Assembly: GCA_964415365.1 (NCBI GenBank)
Contig: CAYPYW010000019.1
Span: 1 to 41,069, forward strand
Direction of reading: 5' to 3'
Source: Hydromicrobium sp964415365
GTDB taxonomy: Bacteria > Actinomycetota > Humimicrobiia > Humimicrobiales > Humimicrobiaceae
DNA: 41,069 nt
Position 1 is the first letter of the stretch, and each line of letters begins with the position of its first letter. The translations under genes were made by a program, and so were the position numbers. This document shows, in pieces, positions 33,382 through 41,069 of this stretch. The notes beneath the pieces were generated by a model that made no database searches, was not told where the DNA came from, and saw only the letters and a program-made list of their open reading frames with translations.

Positions 33382-34023
33382 ATGGGTATTGATTTATTTT
33401 ATAAAATTATATTTGTGATCGCAGCTTATCTTTTTGGTTCTTTTCCTACTGCGTATGTGATTTATAGATTAAGAAAAGGCGATGACATCAGGAAGTATGG
33501 TAGCGGGAACGTGGGGGGAACTAATGTTACTCGTACCCTTGGCGTGAGTTATGGTGTTTTGACTATTATTGTGGACATTATCAAAGGATTTATACCCATA
33601 TTGGTATTGTATCTTATTTATCATTCTCAGGATTTGATACTCCTTTCCGTTGTGTCTATCGCAGTCGTATTGGGCCATGATTTTCCGGTTTACATTAAAT
33701 TTAAAGGCGGGAAGGGAATCGCAGCTTCTTTCGGGGTGATTGTAGGTGTCTCATGCCTCCCCTTTATGGATAATCCTGCATGGCTGAAGATACTCCCATT
33801 TATTGTCATTCTTGGTACCTGGGCTATTGTTTTTGCCATTTTTAGAATGGTATCTCTGGCCTCTTCGAGTGGAGCTGTTGTTAGTCCAATTGTATTTTAT
33901 TTCACCGGATATGGGTGGCCAATAGTAATTGCTGCAATTTGTTGGAGTGTACTTACTTTTATTACCCATAGAGAAAATATTAAAAGATTAATAAAAAAAG
34001 AAGAGAAAAAACTTAAAAGATAA
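33382..34023 (+). CDS. plsY: Acyl-phosphate glycerol-3-phosphate acyltransferase PlsY
   Basis: Membrane enzyme that starts phospholipid synthesis by moving an acyl group from acyl-phosphate to glycerol-3-phosphate. Motifs: GSFPTAYVIYRL, then KYGSGNVGGTNVTRTLG (usually GSGNxGATN, here GGTN), and KFKGGKGIAASFGV, which forms the phosphate-binding loop. About five to six hydrophobic spans in 213 residues, with a basic tail. There is no obvious ribosome binding site at ATG 33382. Ends nine bases before guaB, so it probably shares a transcript with the purine genes. Confidence 0.93.
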   Translation: MGIDLFYKIIFVIAAYLFGSFPTAYVIYRLRKGDDIRKYGSGNVGGTNVTRTLGVSYGVLTIIVDIIKGFIPILVLYLIYHSQDLILLSVVSIAVVLGHDFPVYIKFKGGKGIAASFGVIVGVSCLPFMDNPAWLKILPFIVILGTWAIVFAIFRMVSLASSSGAVVSPIVFYFTGYGWPIVIAAICWSVLTFITHRENIKRLIKKEEKKLKR

Positions 34024-34032
34024 GGGGAATGA

Positions 34033-35193
34033 ATGGAAATAGAAATTGGCAAGGGAAAAACTGGCAGAAGATCTTATGGCTTTGATGAAATATCAATAGT
34101 TCCAAGCAGGAGAACCAGGGATCCGGAGGATATTGATATCTCGGTAAATATTGGGAAGTATAAGCTTGAGCTGCCTGTACTGGCTTCGGCAATGGACGGT
34201 GTTGTAGATGTAAAGCTTGCTATAGAAATGCGAAAAATAGGAGGGCTTGCTGTATTGAATCTGGAAGGTTTGCAGTGTAGATATGATAATGCGGATGAAA
34301 TCCTTGACAGGATTTCAAAATTCTCTGATCATGAGGCTACCAGAAAAATGCAAGAAATCTATCGTGAGCCTGTTAAAGAGGAATTAATTGCCAAAAGGAT
34401 AAAACAGATAAAGAAAGAAAGTGATATAGCCTGTGCTTCCTTAACCCCTAAGAACGTCGAAAAGTACTATAATGTAGCTATAGATGCCGGCCTTGATATT
34501 CTGGTGATCCAGGGCACGGTAATCAGTGCTGAACATGTCAGCAAAACAAAAACACCGCTGGATTTGAAGAAATTTATTCCTGAATGTCCGGTTCCGGTAA
34601 TAGTCGGCGGTTGTGCCTCATATTCTACTTCCTTGCACTTGATGCGGACAGGAGCAGTTGGCGTTCTGATAGGTGTTGGTCCTGGAGCGGCCTGTACAAC
34701 AAGGCAGGTGCTTGGAATTGGCGTACCTCAGGCCACTGCTATTGCAGATGCTTCAGCAGCCAGGGTCAGACATCTGGAGGAAACAGGAGAATACTCATTA
34801 GTGATTGCTGATGGCGGTATGCGCACAGGTGGTGATATTGCAAAAGCTATTGCCTGTGGAGCTGATCTGGTTATGATAGGTTCTCCACTCTCAAGAGCCA
34901 AAGAGGCCCCGGGCAGAGGTTATCACTGGGGTATGGCTACATTCCATCCCGATCTTCCAAGGGGCACCAGGATTAAAACAGATGTAGTGGCAAGTTTGGA
35001 GGAAATATTAGTGGGGCCTGCATTTGAGAATGATGGCACTTTAAACCTGTTTGGTGCGTTGAGAACATCAATGGCTACGTGTGGGTATGAAAATATTAAA
35101 GATTTTCAAAAAGCTGAAGTGATGATAGCTCCATCCATCAAAACTGAAGGTAAACTCCATCAGCAACAGCAGAGGGTAGGTATGGGATCATAA
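34033..35193 (+). CDS. guaB: IMP dehydrogenase, GuaB3 type without CBS domains
   Basis: Oxidises IMP to XMP in GMP synthesis. The start (GKGKTGRRSYGFDEISIVPSRRTRD) and end (GLNLFGALRTSMATCGY, DFQKAEVMIAPS) match the GuaB3 branch known from actinobacteria and cyanobacteria rather than classical GuaB. It has 386 residues, against about 490 for GuaB, and no room for the CBS pair. The catalytic Cys221 in GPGAACTTRQVLGIGVPQ is present, whereas mycobacterial GuaB3 lacks it, so this copy should be active. Adenylate/guanylate control through CBS domains would be absent. guaA follows one base after the stop. Confidence 0.88.
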   Translation: MEIEIGKGKTGRRSYGFDEISIVPSRRTRDPEDIDISVNIGKYKLELPVLASAMDGVVDVKLAIEMRKIGGLAVLNLEGLQCRYDNADEILDRISKFSDHEATRKMQEIYREPVKEELIAKRIKQIKKESDIACASLTPKNVEKYYNVAIDAGLDILVIQGTVISAEHVSKTKTPLDLKKFIPECPVPVIVGGCASYSTSLHLMRTGAVGVLIGVGPGAACTTRQVLGIGVPQATAIADASAARVRHLEETGEYSLVIADGGMRTGGDIAKAIACGADLVMIGSPLSRAKEAPGRGYHWGMATFHPDLPRGTRIKTDVVASLEEILVGPAFENDGTLNLFGALRTSMATCGYENIKDFQKAEVMIAPSIKTEGKLHQQQQRVGMGS

Positions 35194-35194
35194 T

Positions 35195-36727
35195 ATGGAC
35201 AGTGTACTGGTTATAGATTTTGGTGGACAATACAGTCAATTAATTGCAAGAAGAGTCAGAGAACTCAGAGTTTATTCTGAACTTATTCCTTATGATACCG
35301 ATATTAAGAAGATAAAGGAGAAGAAACCCACGGGTCTGATATTATCTGGTTCCCCTCATAGCACTATATCGGAAGACAGAAAAGTTCCCATGGTTGATAA
35401 GGAAATTTTTTCTCTGGGTATACCCATACTTGGGATTTGTTATGGAATGCAGCTTGTGGCCAGATTATTTAATGGGGAGGTTACTGCCAGTGGGCACAAT
35501 GAATATGGAAAGACAAAGGTAAAGCTGAATTTAAAATCACCTCTTTTTAAGGATTTAAAACCTGTAGAGACCTGCTGGATGAGCCATAAGGATAGTGTGG
35601 CTAAGATTCCTCGCGGTTTCAATGTAATAGCTTCAACCCCTAATCTTCCTGTTGCTGGTATGGAAGAACCCCGGAACAAAATATATGGGATACAATTTCA
35701 TCCAGAGGTGATACACACTCCTTCCGGAATAAATATACTTAAAAATTTCCTGTTTGATATCTGTGGGTGTTCACCCACTTGGACCATGATTTCGATTATT
35801 GAAAAACAGATAAAGGAAATAGAGGAAAAAGTAAAAGATGGAAAAGTTATATGCGGCCTGAGTGGAGGGGTGGATTCTTCTGTAGCAGCTGTTCTGGTAA
35901 GTAAAGCTGTTGGTAATAAGCTTACCTGTATTTTTGTTGACCATGGGCTTCTCAGGAAGGGGGAGGCCGATAAGGTCATCGAGACATTCAGGGAAAATTT
36001 CAAAATTAACCTTATTCATGTGAATGCCAGCGATAGGTTTTTGAGCAAGCTGGTGGGAGTTTCAGATCCTGAAGAGAAAAGGAAAATAATTGGAAAAGAG
36101 TTCATAATGATATTTGAGGAAGAAGCATCAAAGATAAAGGATGCACATTACCTGGTACAGGGAACCCTGTATTCCGATGTGATAGAAAGTGGTACCAGAG
36201 ATGCGGCAAGGATAAAGTCACATCACAATGTTGGTGGTCTTCCGGCTGATATGAAGCTTAAGTTGGTTGAGCCCTTGAGGTTGCTATTTAAAGATGAAAT
36301 AAGAAAGATAGGAATAGAATTGAGTCTTCCGGATGAAATAGTCTGGAGGCAGCCCTTTCCCGGCCCTGGCCTTGCAATTAGAATAATTGGTGAGGTCACC
36401 GAAGAAAAAATAAAAATACTTCAGGATGCGGATGAGATAGTGATTGAAGAAATAAGGAGAGCAGGATTGTATAAGAAAATCTGGCAATCTTTTGCTGTAC
36501 TTCCAAGCATTAAAAGTGTTGGTGTGATGGGGGATGAAAGAACATACGCATATCCTATAATAATAAGAGCGGTAAGCAGTGCTGATGCCATGACTGCTGA
36601 TTGGGTGAGACTTCCCCATAAAGTATTGGAAAGAATGAGCAGCAGAATTGTGAATGAGGTTGATGGAGTAAATAGAGTAGTATATGATATAAGTTCGAAA
36701 CCGCCGAGTACTATTGAGTGGGAGTAG
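35195..36727 (+). CDS. guaA: GMP synthase (glutamine-hydrolysing)
   Basis: Converts XMP to GMP with glutamine as nitrogen donor. The class I amidotransferase domain spans about 1-190, with nucleophile Cys82 in GICYGMQ and the His-Glu pair in IQFHPEV. The ATP-pyrophosphatase domain has the P-loop LSGGVDSSVAAV at about 225, and the C-terminal dimerisation domain ends in the family signature PPSTIEWE. 510 residues, complete. Directly after guaB, giving a two-gene GMP branch. Confidence 0.98.
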   Translation: MDSVLVIDFGGQYSQLIARRVRELRVYSELIPYDTDIKKIKEKKPTGLILSGSPHSTISEDRKVPMVDKEIFSLGIPILGICYGMQLVARLFNGEVTASGHNEYGKTKVKLNLKSPLFKDLKPVETCWMSHKDSVAKIPRGFNVIASTPNLPVAGMEEPRNKIYGIQFHPEVIHTPSGINILKNFLFDICGCSPTWTMISIIEKQIKEIEEKVKDGKVICGLSGGVDSSVAAVLVSKAVGNKLTCIFVDHGLLRKGEADKVIETFRENFKINLIHVNASDRFLSKLVGVSDPEEKRKIIGKEFIMIFEEEASKIKDAHYLVQGTLYSDVIESGTRDAARIKSHHNVGGLPADMKLKLVEPLRLLFKDEIRKIGIELSLPDEIVWRQPFPGPGLAIRIIGEVTEEKIKILQDADEIVIEEIRRAGLYKKIWQSFAVLPSIKSVGVMGDERTYAYPIIIRAVSSADAMTADWVRLPHKVLERMSSRIVNEVDGVNRVVYDISSKPPSTIEWE

Positions 36728-36757
36728 GTGAAAATAAAAAAAGTTAAAGGAGTGTTG

Positions 36758-37042
36758 ATGGAAAACGATTTTAAGGAAAAGTTAAACAAATACAGGGAAG
36801 AGATCAATGAAATTGATAAAAATATAGTGGATTTTTTGAATAAAAGGGCAGAAGTAGTGCTGGAAATAAAAAGGTTGAAGGAAAAAAGAAATGTACCCTT
36901 ATATGATGCAAAAAGAGAGGAAGAATTGATTAATAATATTGTCAAATATAATAAAGGTCCACTGTATAATGACAATATTGTACAAATTTTTGAAAGTATC
37001 TTGAGGAATGTTCAGATTTTGGAAAAAGATGAGAATCTTTAA
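36758..37042 (+). CDS. Chorismate mutase, AroQ class
   Basis: All-helical chorismate mutase that makes prephenate for Phe/Tyr synthesis. ATG 36758 is preferred over GTG 36728 because AAAGGAG sits six bases before it; the 94-residue product then has the standard AroQ layout. Active-site positions can be placed: Arg13, Arg30, Lys41, Arg53 and Glu55. No fused prephenate dehydratase or DAHP synthase domain. The DAHP synthase gene follows after 71 bases, so the two may interact as a split version of the fused enzyme; that is inference. Confidence 0.88.
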   Translation: MENDFKEKLNKYREEINEIDKNIVDFLNKRAEVVLEIKRLKEKRNVPLYDAKREEELINNIVKYNKGPLYNDNIVQIFESILRNVQILEKDENL

Positions 37043-37113
37043 TTAAATATCCATTTAGTGTATTTTGAAATTATATGGAGTGATTTTTATATATTAGAAG
37101 GAAATAGTTTTAA

Positions 37114-37932
37114 ATGGAAAGTGAAAAGAAAAAACCAAAAAAAGTTGAAGACAAGGACACTATAAGACTGATTAAAGAGGATTACATTACTGTAATTGCA
37201 GGTCCCTGTGCAATTGAAAGCTGGGAACAATTGGATGCTATTGCAAAAGTAGTAAAAGACCTGGGGCTTTCATTTATGCGGGGCGGGGCTTATAAACCCA
37301 GAACATCTCCCTATAGTTTTCAGGGGCTTAGAGAAGAGGGCTTAGAGTATCTTAAGAGAATTAATGAAAAGTATGGCCTCATGACAGTAACAGAGGTTAC
37401 TGATACCGAACATGTCGATATCGTAGCTGATAGCGTTGATGTACTCCAAATTGGCACAAGGAATATGTCTAATTTTGCTCTGCTCGAGAAAGTAGGCAGG
37501 GTGGCAAATAAAAAAAATAAGAAGGTCATCCTTAAAAGAGGGTGGGCATCGTCAATAAAGGAATGGTTGCTGGCAGTTGAATATATAACCTTAAGAGGGA
37601 ATACAGAAGTAGTGCTGTGTGAAAGAGGAATAAGAACATTTGAGACGAACACGAGATTTACACTGGATCTGTCGGCAGTTCCGGTTATAAAGAAACTGAG
37701 TAAACTTCCCATAATTATTGATCCTTCTCATGCTGTTGGACAGAGCGATCTGGTTATTCCCATGAGCAGAGCGGCAGTTGCGGTAGGTGCAGATGGCCTT
37801 ATGGTTGAAGCTCATAGTAATCCTTCCCAGGCACTCTGCGATGGTCAACAGTCTTTGAATGCGAAAGAGCTGGTAGAGTTAATGCGACAGTTAAAAAACA
37901 TTGCCAGTGTCATTGGAAAGAAAATAAGATAG
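37114..37932 (+). CDS. aroF: 3-deoxy-7-phosphoheptulonate (DAHP) synthase, type I-beta
   Basis: First enzyme of the shikimate pathway, joining phosphoenolpyruvate and erythrose-4-phosphate. Core motifs: AGPCAIES near residue 30, FMRGGAYKPRTSPYSFQG, LQIGTRNMSNF, LKRGWASSIKEWL, CERGIRTFE, and IDPSHAVGQ. 272 residues with only a short Lys/Glu-rich N-terminus, so it lacks both the ferredoxin-like regulatory domain of Thermotoga and the chorismate mutase domain of Bacillus. Feedback control would need a partner, possibly the adjacent AroQ. AAGGAA precedes ATG 37114. Confidence 0.95.
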   Translation: MESEKKKPKKVEDKDTIRLIKEDYITVIAGPCAIESWEQLDAIAKVVKDLGLSFMRGGAYKPRTSPYSFQGLREEGLEYLKRINEKYGLMTVTEVTDTEHVDIVADSVDVLQIGTRNMSNFALLEKVGRVANKKNKKVILKRGWASSIKEWLLAVEYITLRGNTEVVLCERGIRTFETNTRFTLDLSAVPVIKKLSKLPIIIDPSHAVGQSDLVIPMSRAAVAVGADGLMVEAHSNPSQALCDGQQSLNAKELVELMRQLKNIASVIGKKIR

Positions 37933-37943
37933 CTTGATGAAAC

Positions 37944-40172
37944 TTGGAACTAGAAAAATATTTAAATCCCCAGCAAATTAAGGCGGTAAAAAGTACCGAA
38001 AAGCCACTTCTGGTTATTGCCGGTGCAGGAAGTGGAAAAACGAGAGTACTGACTTATAGAATCGCATACCTTATTAAAAACAAAGGAGTAGATCCCTTCA
38101 ATATTCTTGCTATTACTTTTACCAACAAAGCAGCCAGGGAAATGAAAAGAAGAGTAATAGAGCTGGTTGGCCGGATAGGTGAGTATATGTGGGTCAGTAC
38201 TTTTCATTCATTCTGTGCTAGACTTCTCCGTTATGAGATTCACCACCTGGGAATGCCAGGTAATTATGTTATTTATGATGATGATGATTCTGTAAGTCTT
38301 GTGTCCAATGTTGAAAAAGAACTTGATATAGACATAAAAAGATTTCCTCCTAAGGCAGTACTGTCGGTTATAAGTGATGCAAAAAACAGGCTAATTGATT
38401 ATGAGACTTACTCAAAAAATGCAACTGATTATTTTGAGAAAATAGTGGCTAAAATCTACTGCCTGTACCAGGAAAAGCTGTTTAAAGCCAGCGCGCTTGA
38501 TTTCGATGACCTCCTGATGTTCACTGTCAATATTTTCAATATGTTTCCGGAAGTAAGAAAGAAATACCAGGAAAAATTTAAATATATTCTGGTAGATGAA
38601 TTTCAGGACACAAATATTGCCCAGAATGAACTTGTTCTGCTCCTGTCAAAGGAGCACAAAAGAATCTGTGTAGTTGGAGATGATGATCAAAATATTTACA
38701 GTTGGCGCGGTGCCGAGATAAAAAATATTATAGATTTTGATAAATGTTTTGACGATACTGTGGTTATAAAACTGGAGCAAAACTACCGTTCCACTCAGAA
38801 TATTCTTAATGCTGCAAATTATATAATAAAAAACAATGAAAACAGGAAGCACAAAAAACTCTGGACGGAAAATCCTGAAGGAGAGATGGTTTCGAAATAT
38901 ATAGCTCTGGATGAAAAAGAGGAGGTTGATTTTGTAGTCAGGAAGATAGAGAAATATATGGGAGAAAAAAATAAAAGATACAGGGATTTTGCTGTTTTCT
39001 ACAGAACTAATGCCCAGTCCAGAGCTGTGGAAGAATGTCTGGTAAGACGAAATATACCTTATAAGATTTATGGTGGCCTTAGATTTTATGATAGAAAAGA
39101 AATAAAAGATATGCTTGCTTATATGAGGCTTATCGCAAACCCGAAGGATGTGGTGAGTTTAATCAGGATCGTAAATGTTCCCCGTCGAAAAATTGGCAAA
39201 TCCACAATTGCAGTTATAGAAAAATATGCCCGCAGAAAAAATATGACTTTTTGTGAAGCCTTTTATAGAAGCGATGAAATTCCTCTGCTGGGAAAGAGTA
39301 CAAAGGAAAGAGTTAGTAAATTTATATCGCTTATTGCAGATTTTAGAAATTTTTCTATGGATCACGGAGTTAGTGAGGTATTAAAAAGAATATGGGAAAA
39401 AACTGGCTATGTAAGGGAGCTTGAGCGGGAAAATACAATCGAGGCTTTAAATAGAATAGAAAACTTAAGAGAACTTTTGACTGTTACCAAAGAGTATGAA
39501 GAAAAATCTGAAGTGAGTAGTGTGGCTGCAGGTTCACTTGAGGAATCTCAAAGTACTGACAATAAAGGAGATTCTGCCGGTGTCACTGATTTATACAATC
39601 TGGATGGTTTTTTGGAAGAAGTCTCGCTCCTTACCGATATTGATAATTACGATGAAAATACTGATGGACTGGTGCTTATGACTCTTCACAATGCGAAAGG
39701 GCTTGAATTCCCCGTGGTATTCATTATAGGGATGGAAGAAGGGATTTTCCCGCATTCTAGGAGTATGAATAGCATAGAGGAGCTGGAGGAGGAAAGAAGG
39801 CTTTGCTATGTAGGTATTACGCGGGCTAAAGAAAAGGTATTTTTATCTTCTTCCCGGTCGCACAGCATTTATGGAGATACCAGCTTCAGAACTGTTTCCC
39901 GTTTCATAAACGAAATCAGTGAGGATCTCTTGATTGATGAAAACAAAGTTGAGTCCAAGAGTATAAGACGTGGTGCGGCAAAGAATAGAGATGATGGATA
40001 CGGGGGAAATTACAATTATAAAAAAGGTGATTTGATAGAACACAAATACTGGGGCCAGGGCAGAGTTTTAAAGGTAAAGAAACTGGCAGGTGACTGTGAG
40101 CTTGATGTGATGTTTAATCAGGCTGGTTTAAAACATCTACTCGTAAGTTTTGCTCCTATAAAGAAGATATAA
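37944..40172 (+). CDS. pcrA: UvrD/PcrA-type superfamily 1 DNA helicase
   Basis: ATP-driven 3'-5' helicase in repair and replication-fork upkeep. Motif I AGAGSGKT at about 26-33, Ia NILAITFTNKAAREMKRR, motif II VDEFQDTN, motif III GDDDQNIYSWRGA, motif IV QNYRST, motif V LMTLHNAKGLEFPVVF and motif VI EERRLCYVGITRAKE are all present. The C-terminal 45 or so residues (GDLIEHKYWGQGRVLKVKKL) form the Tudor-like RNA-polymerase-binding module of PcrA/UvrD. 742 residues, complete. TTG start; the frame is closed by TGA at 37938, and no good ribosome binding site is visible. Confidence 0.96.
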   Translation: MELEKYLNPQQIKAVKSTEKPLLVIAGAGSGKTRVLTYRIAYLIKNKGVDPFNILAITFTNKAAREMKRRVIELVGRIGEYMWVSTFHSFCARLLRYEIHHLGMPGNYVIYDDDDSVSLVSNVEKELDIDIKRFPPKAVLSVISDAKNRLIDYETYSKNATDYFEKIVAKIYCLYQEKLFKASALDFDDLLMFTVNIFNMFPEVRKKYQEKFKYILVDEFQDTNIAQNELVLLLSKEHKRICVVGDDDQNIYSWRGAEIKNIIDFDKCFDDTVVIKLEQNYRSTQNILNAANYIIKNNENRKHKKLWTENPEGEMVSKYIALDEKEEVDFVVRKIEKYMGEKNKRYRDFAVFYRTNAQSRAVEECLVRRNIPYKIYGGLRFYDRKEIKDMLAYMRLIANPKDVVSLIRIVNVPRRKIGKSTIAVIEKYARRKNMTFCEAFYRSDEIPLLGKSTKERVSKFISLIADFRNFSMDHGVSEVLKRIWEKTGYVRELERENTIEALNRIENLRELLTVTKEYEEKSEVSSVAAGSLEESQSTDNKGDSAGVTDLYNLDGFLEEVSLLTDIDNYDENTDGLVLMTLHNAKGLEFPVVFIIGMEEGIFPHSRSMNSIEELEEERRLCYVGITRAKEKVFLSSSRSHSIYGDTSFRTVSRFINEISEDLLIDENKVESKSIRRGAAKNRDDGYGGNYNYKKGDLIEHKYWGQGRVLKVKKLAGDCELDVMFNQAGLKHLLVSFAPIKKI

Positions 40173-40173
40173 T

Positions 40174-40201
40174 TTGACAATTGATAGTTTTATGGTATCT
40201 T
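40174..40201 (+). promoter_or_regulatory. Promoter of the TetR-family gene
   Basis: TTGACA (40174-40179) and TATCTT (40196-40201) with a 16-base spacer, immediately after the helicase stop and 72 bases before the regulator start. The -35 is consensus; the -10 is weaker. Confidence 0.45.
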
Positions 40202-40272
40202 TTAAACAGTTGTATAAAACATAAGTATATAATACATTATTTATTGGTATTGAAGAAGTTTCAAAGTGCCAT

Positions 40273-40893
40273 ATGAAAGATAGAAAATCCATTTTTAAAA
40301 TGATTGACATCAAAAGAAAGCCTGATACAAGGGAAAGAATCATTAAGACGACATTGAATATCATCGGGGAGAGAGGAGATGTTAATCCTACTGTTCGCGA
40401 TATTGCCCGGAAGGCTCAGGTGAATCTTGCGTCAATTAATTATTATTTTAGATCAAAGAGAAAATTATTCAATGAGATTGAAGAATATTTTGCTGGCGAG
40501 ATTAGCAGTATTACTGCTATACTGGACGATCCGAATATGGGTGCTGTAACCCGTATTTTAACCTGGGCAAAGAAACTGATGGATAATCTGGCAAATTATC
40601 CGGGGATAATGCTGCTACTTGCAAGCAAGGTTATGAAAAAAGATAAAATAGAGAGAACCATAATAAAATTTATCGACATAAGAAATTCATCATTTAAGAA
40701 ATTAGTGGGCGATATAACAGGGATAGATGATGAGAAACTCGTAGATTTAAAGGCAATACAAATTTTTTCAGGAATAATAAATCCTCTTATTATTCAGTAT
40801 GGTGTCGGAAAAGTATTTAATGTGGATTTTAATGACAGTCAGGTAAGAGAACAGTATGTAGAAACACTTATAAAAAGTATACTGGGAATTTAG
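40273..40893 (+). CDS. TetR/AcrR family transcriptional regulator
   Basis: Dimeric repressor with an N-terminal helix-turn-helix: TRERIIKTTLNIIGERG, then TVRDIARKAQVNLASINYYFRSKRKLFNEI at about 35-65, the TetR signature. The C-terminal ligand domain (about 70-206) is helical and not assignable. 206 residues. ATG 40273 is used; ATG 40300 would still keep the HTH. It has its own promoter-like sequence and the window ends before any clear target gene. Confidence 0.9.
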   Translation: MKDRKSIFKMIDIKRKPDTRERIIKTTLNIIGERGDVNPTVRDIARKAQVNLASINYYFRSKRKLFNEIEEYFAGEISSITAILDDPNMGAVTRILTWAKKLMDNLANYPGIMLLLASKVMKKDKIERTIIKFIDIRNSSFKKLVGDITGIDDEKLVDLKAIQIFSGIINPLIIQYGVGKVFNVDFNDSQVREQYVETLIKSILGI

Positions 40894-40911
40894 ATATCCG
40901 GAGGATATCTA
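40891..40911 (+). terminator. Inverted repeat at the end of the TetR gene
   Basis: TAGATATCC (beginning with the TAG stop) and GGATATCTA pair perfectly across a 3-base GGA loop, followed by TTTATTAG. Either a weak terminator or a palindromic operator for the regulator just ending here. Confidence 0.5.
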
Positions 40912-40936
40912 TTTATTAGAGCCTCTATTGTTATTA

Positions 40937-41053
40937 TTAGAATATTCTTTTATGAATCATTTCAACTTTGACCTTACCCCAATCTTTGGTCCAGCTTTTT
41001 AGGGGAAGTCCAGTCCAGTTGAGGGTTCCCCAAAAACTAGTCCAGTCATAATG
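40937..41053 (-). other. Start-less open stretch at the window edge
   Basis: On the minus strand, about 38 codons are open between a TGA near 41056 and TAA at 40937. They encode a Trp-rich string (DWTSFWGTLNWTGLPLK) with no usable start. The DNA contains repeated CTGGACT/TGGACT words (around 40990-41045). It could be the tail of a decayed gene or mobile element continuing beyond the window; nothing firmer can be said. Confidence 0.15.
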
Positions 41054-41069
41054 TCAGTAATCCGGCTCA

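Noticed and set aside
1..41069. CRISPR arrays, prophage or insertion sequences
   Set aside because: No regularly spaced direct repeats, integrase, complete transposase or phage structural genes were seen on either strand.

Overview
The window is AT-rich bacterial DNA with tightly packed, mostly plus-strand operons, AUG/GUG/UUG starts behind GGAG-type ribosome binding sites, and short intergenic gaps. The gene content (groESL under a CIRCE operator, TsaE/B/D, PcrA-type helicase, PlsY, AroQ and type I-beta DAHP synthase, plus many sugar and amine-degradation families) fits an anaerobic, low-GC fermentative bacterium. The general look is like Atribacterota or other deep-branching Gram-positive-like anaerobes, but that placement is an impression and not a phylogenetic result. 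Amber (TAG) serves as an ordinary stop, so nothing points to pyrrolysine use.

Layout. (1) 1-3079: a carbohydrate-type ABC importer, with a solute-binding protein cut by the window edge and two permeases; no ATPase is present. (2) 3258-11876: a tight six-gene operon of two MttB-superfamily methyltransferases, HyuB and HyuA (ATP-dependent hydantoinase/oxoprolinase/carboxylase type), a threonine-aldolase-like PLP enzyme and an Asp/Glu/hydantoin racemase. It looks like a catabolic route for an N-methylated cyclic or quaternary amine. (3) 12224-17436: a cluster behind a near-consensus sigma70 promoter: IlvE-like aminotransferase, pyruvate-dehydrogenase-type E1 alpha and beta without E2/E3, a ketol-acid reductoisomerase-like protein with an altered cofactor loop and changed active-site residues, and a DegT aminotransferase. 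(4) 17547-24250: a second DegT paralogue, hydroxypyruvate-isomerase-like TIM barrel, Gfo/Idh oxidoreductase, mutarotase-like protein, xylose isomerase and PfkB kinase. Several of these genes use visibly different codons from their neighbours. (5) 24405-25130: a lone HicB-type protein and a 500-base non-coding stretch with a promoter, a tRNA-Leu-like but defective element, a long hairpin and an intrinsic terminator. (6) 25131-41069: mostly housekeeping: slipin, a lipoprotein on the minus strand, family-4 uracil-DNA glycosylase, TsaE-TsaB-TsaD, CIRCE-controlled groES-groEL, an AbrB/VapC toxin-antitoxin pair with its own promoter and operator, PlsY, a CBS-less GuaB3-type IMP dehydrogenase with GuaA, chorismate mutase, DAHP synthase, PcrA/UvrD helicase and a TetR regulator.

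Regions 2 and 3 are the most unusual part. Neither matches a textbook operon I can name. Together with the importer they could form an uptake-and-processing island for an unidentified amine or amino-sugar compound. The substrate is inference; the enzyme families are read from the sequence.
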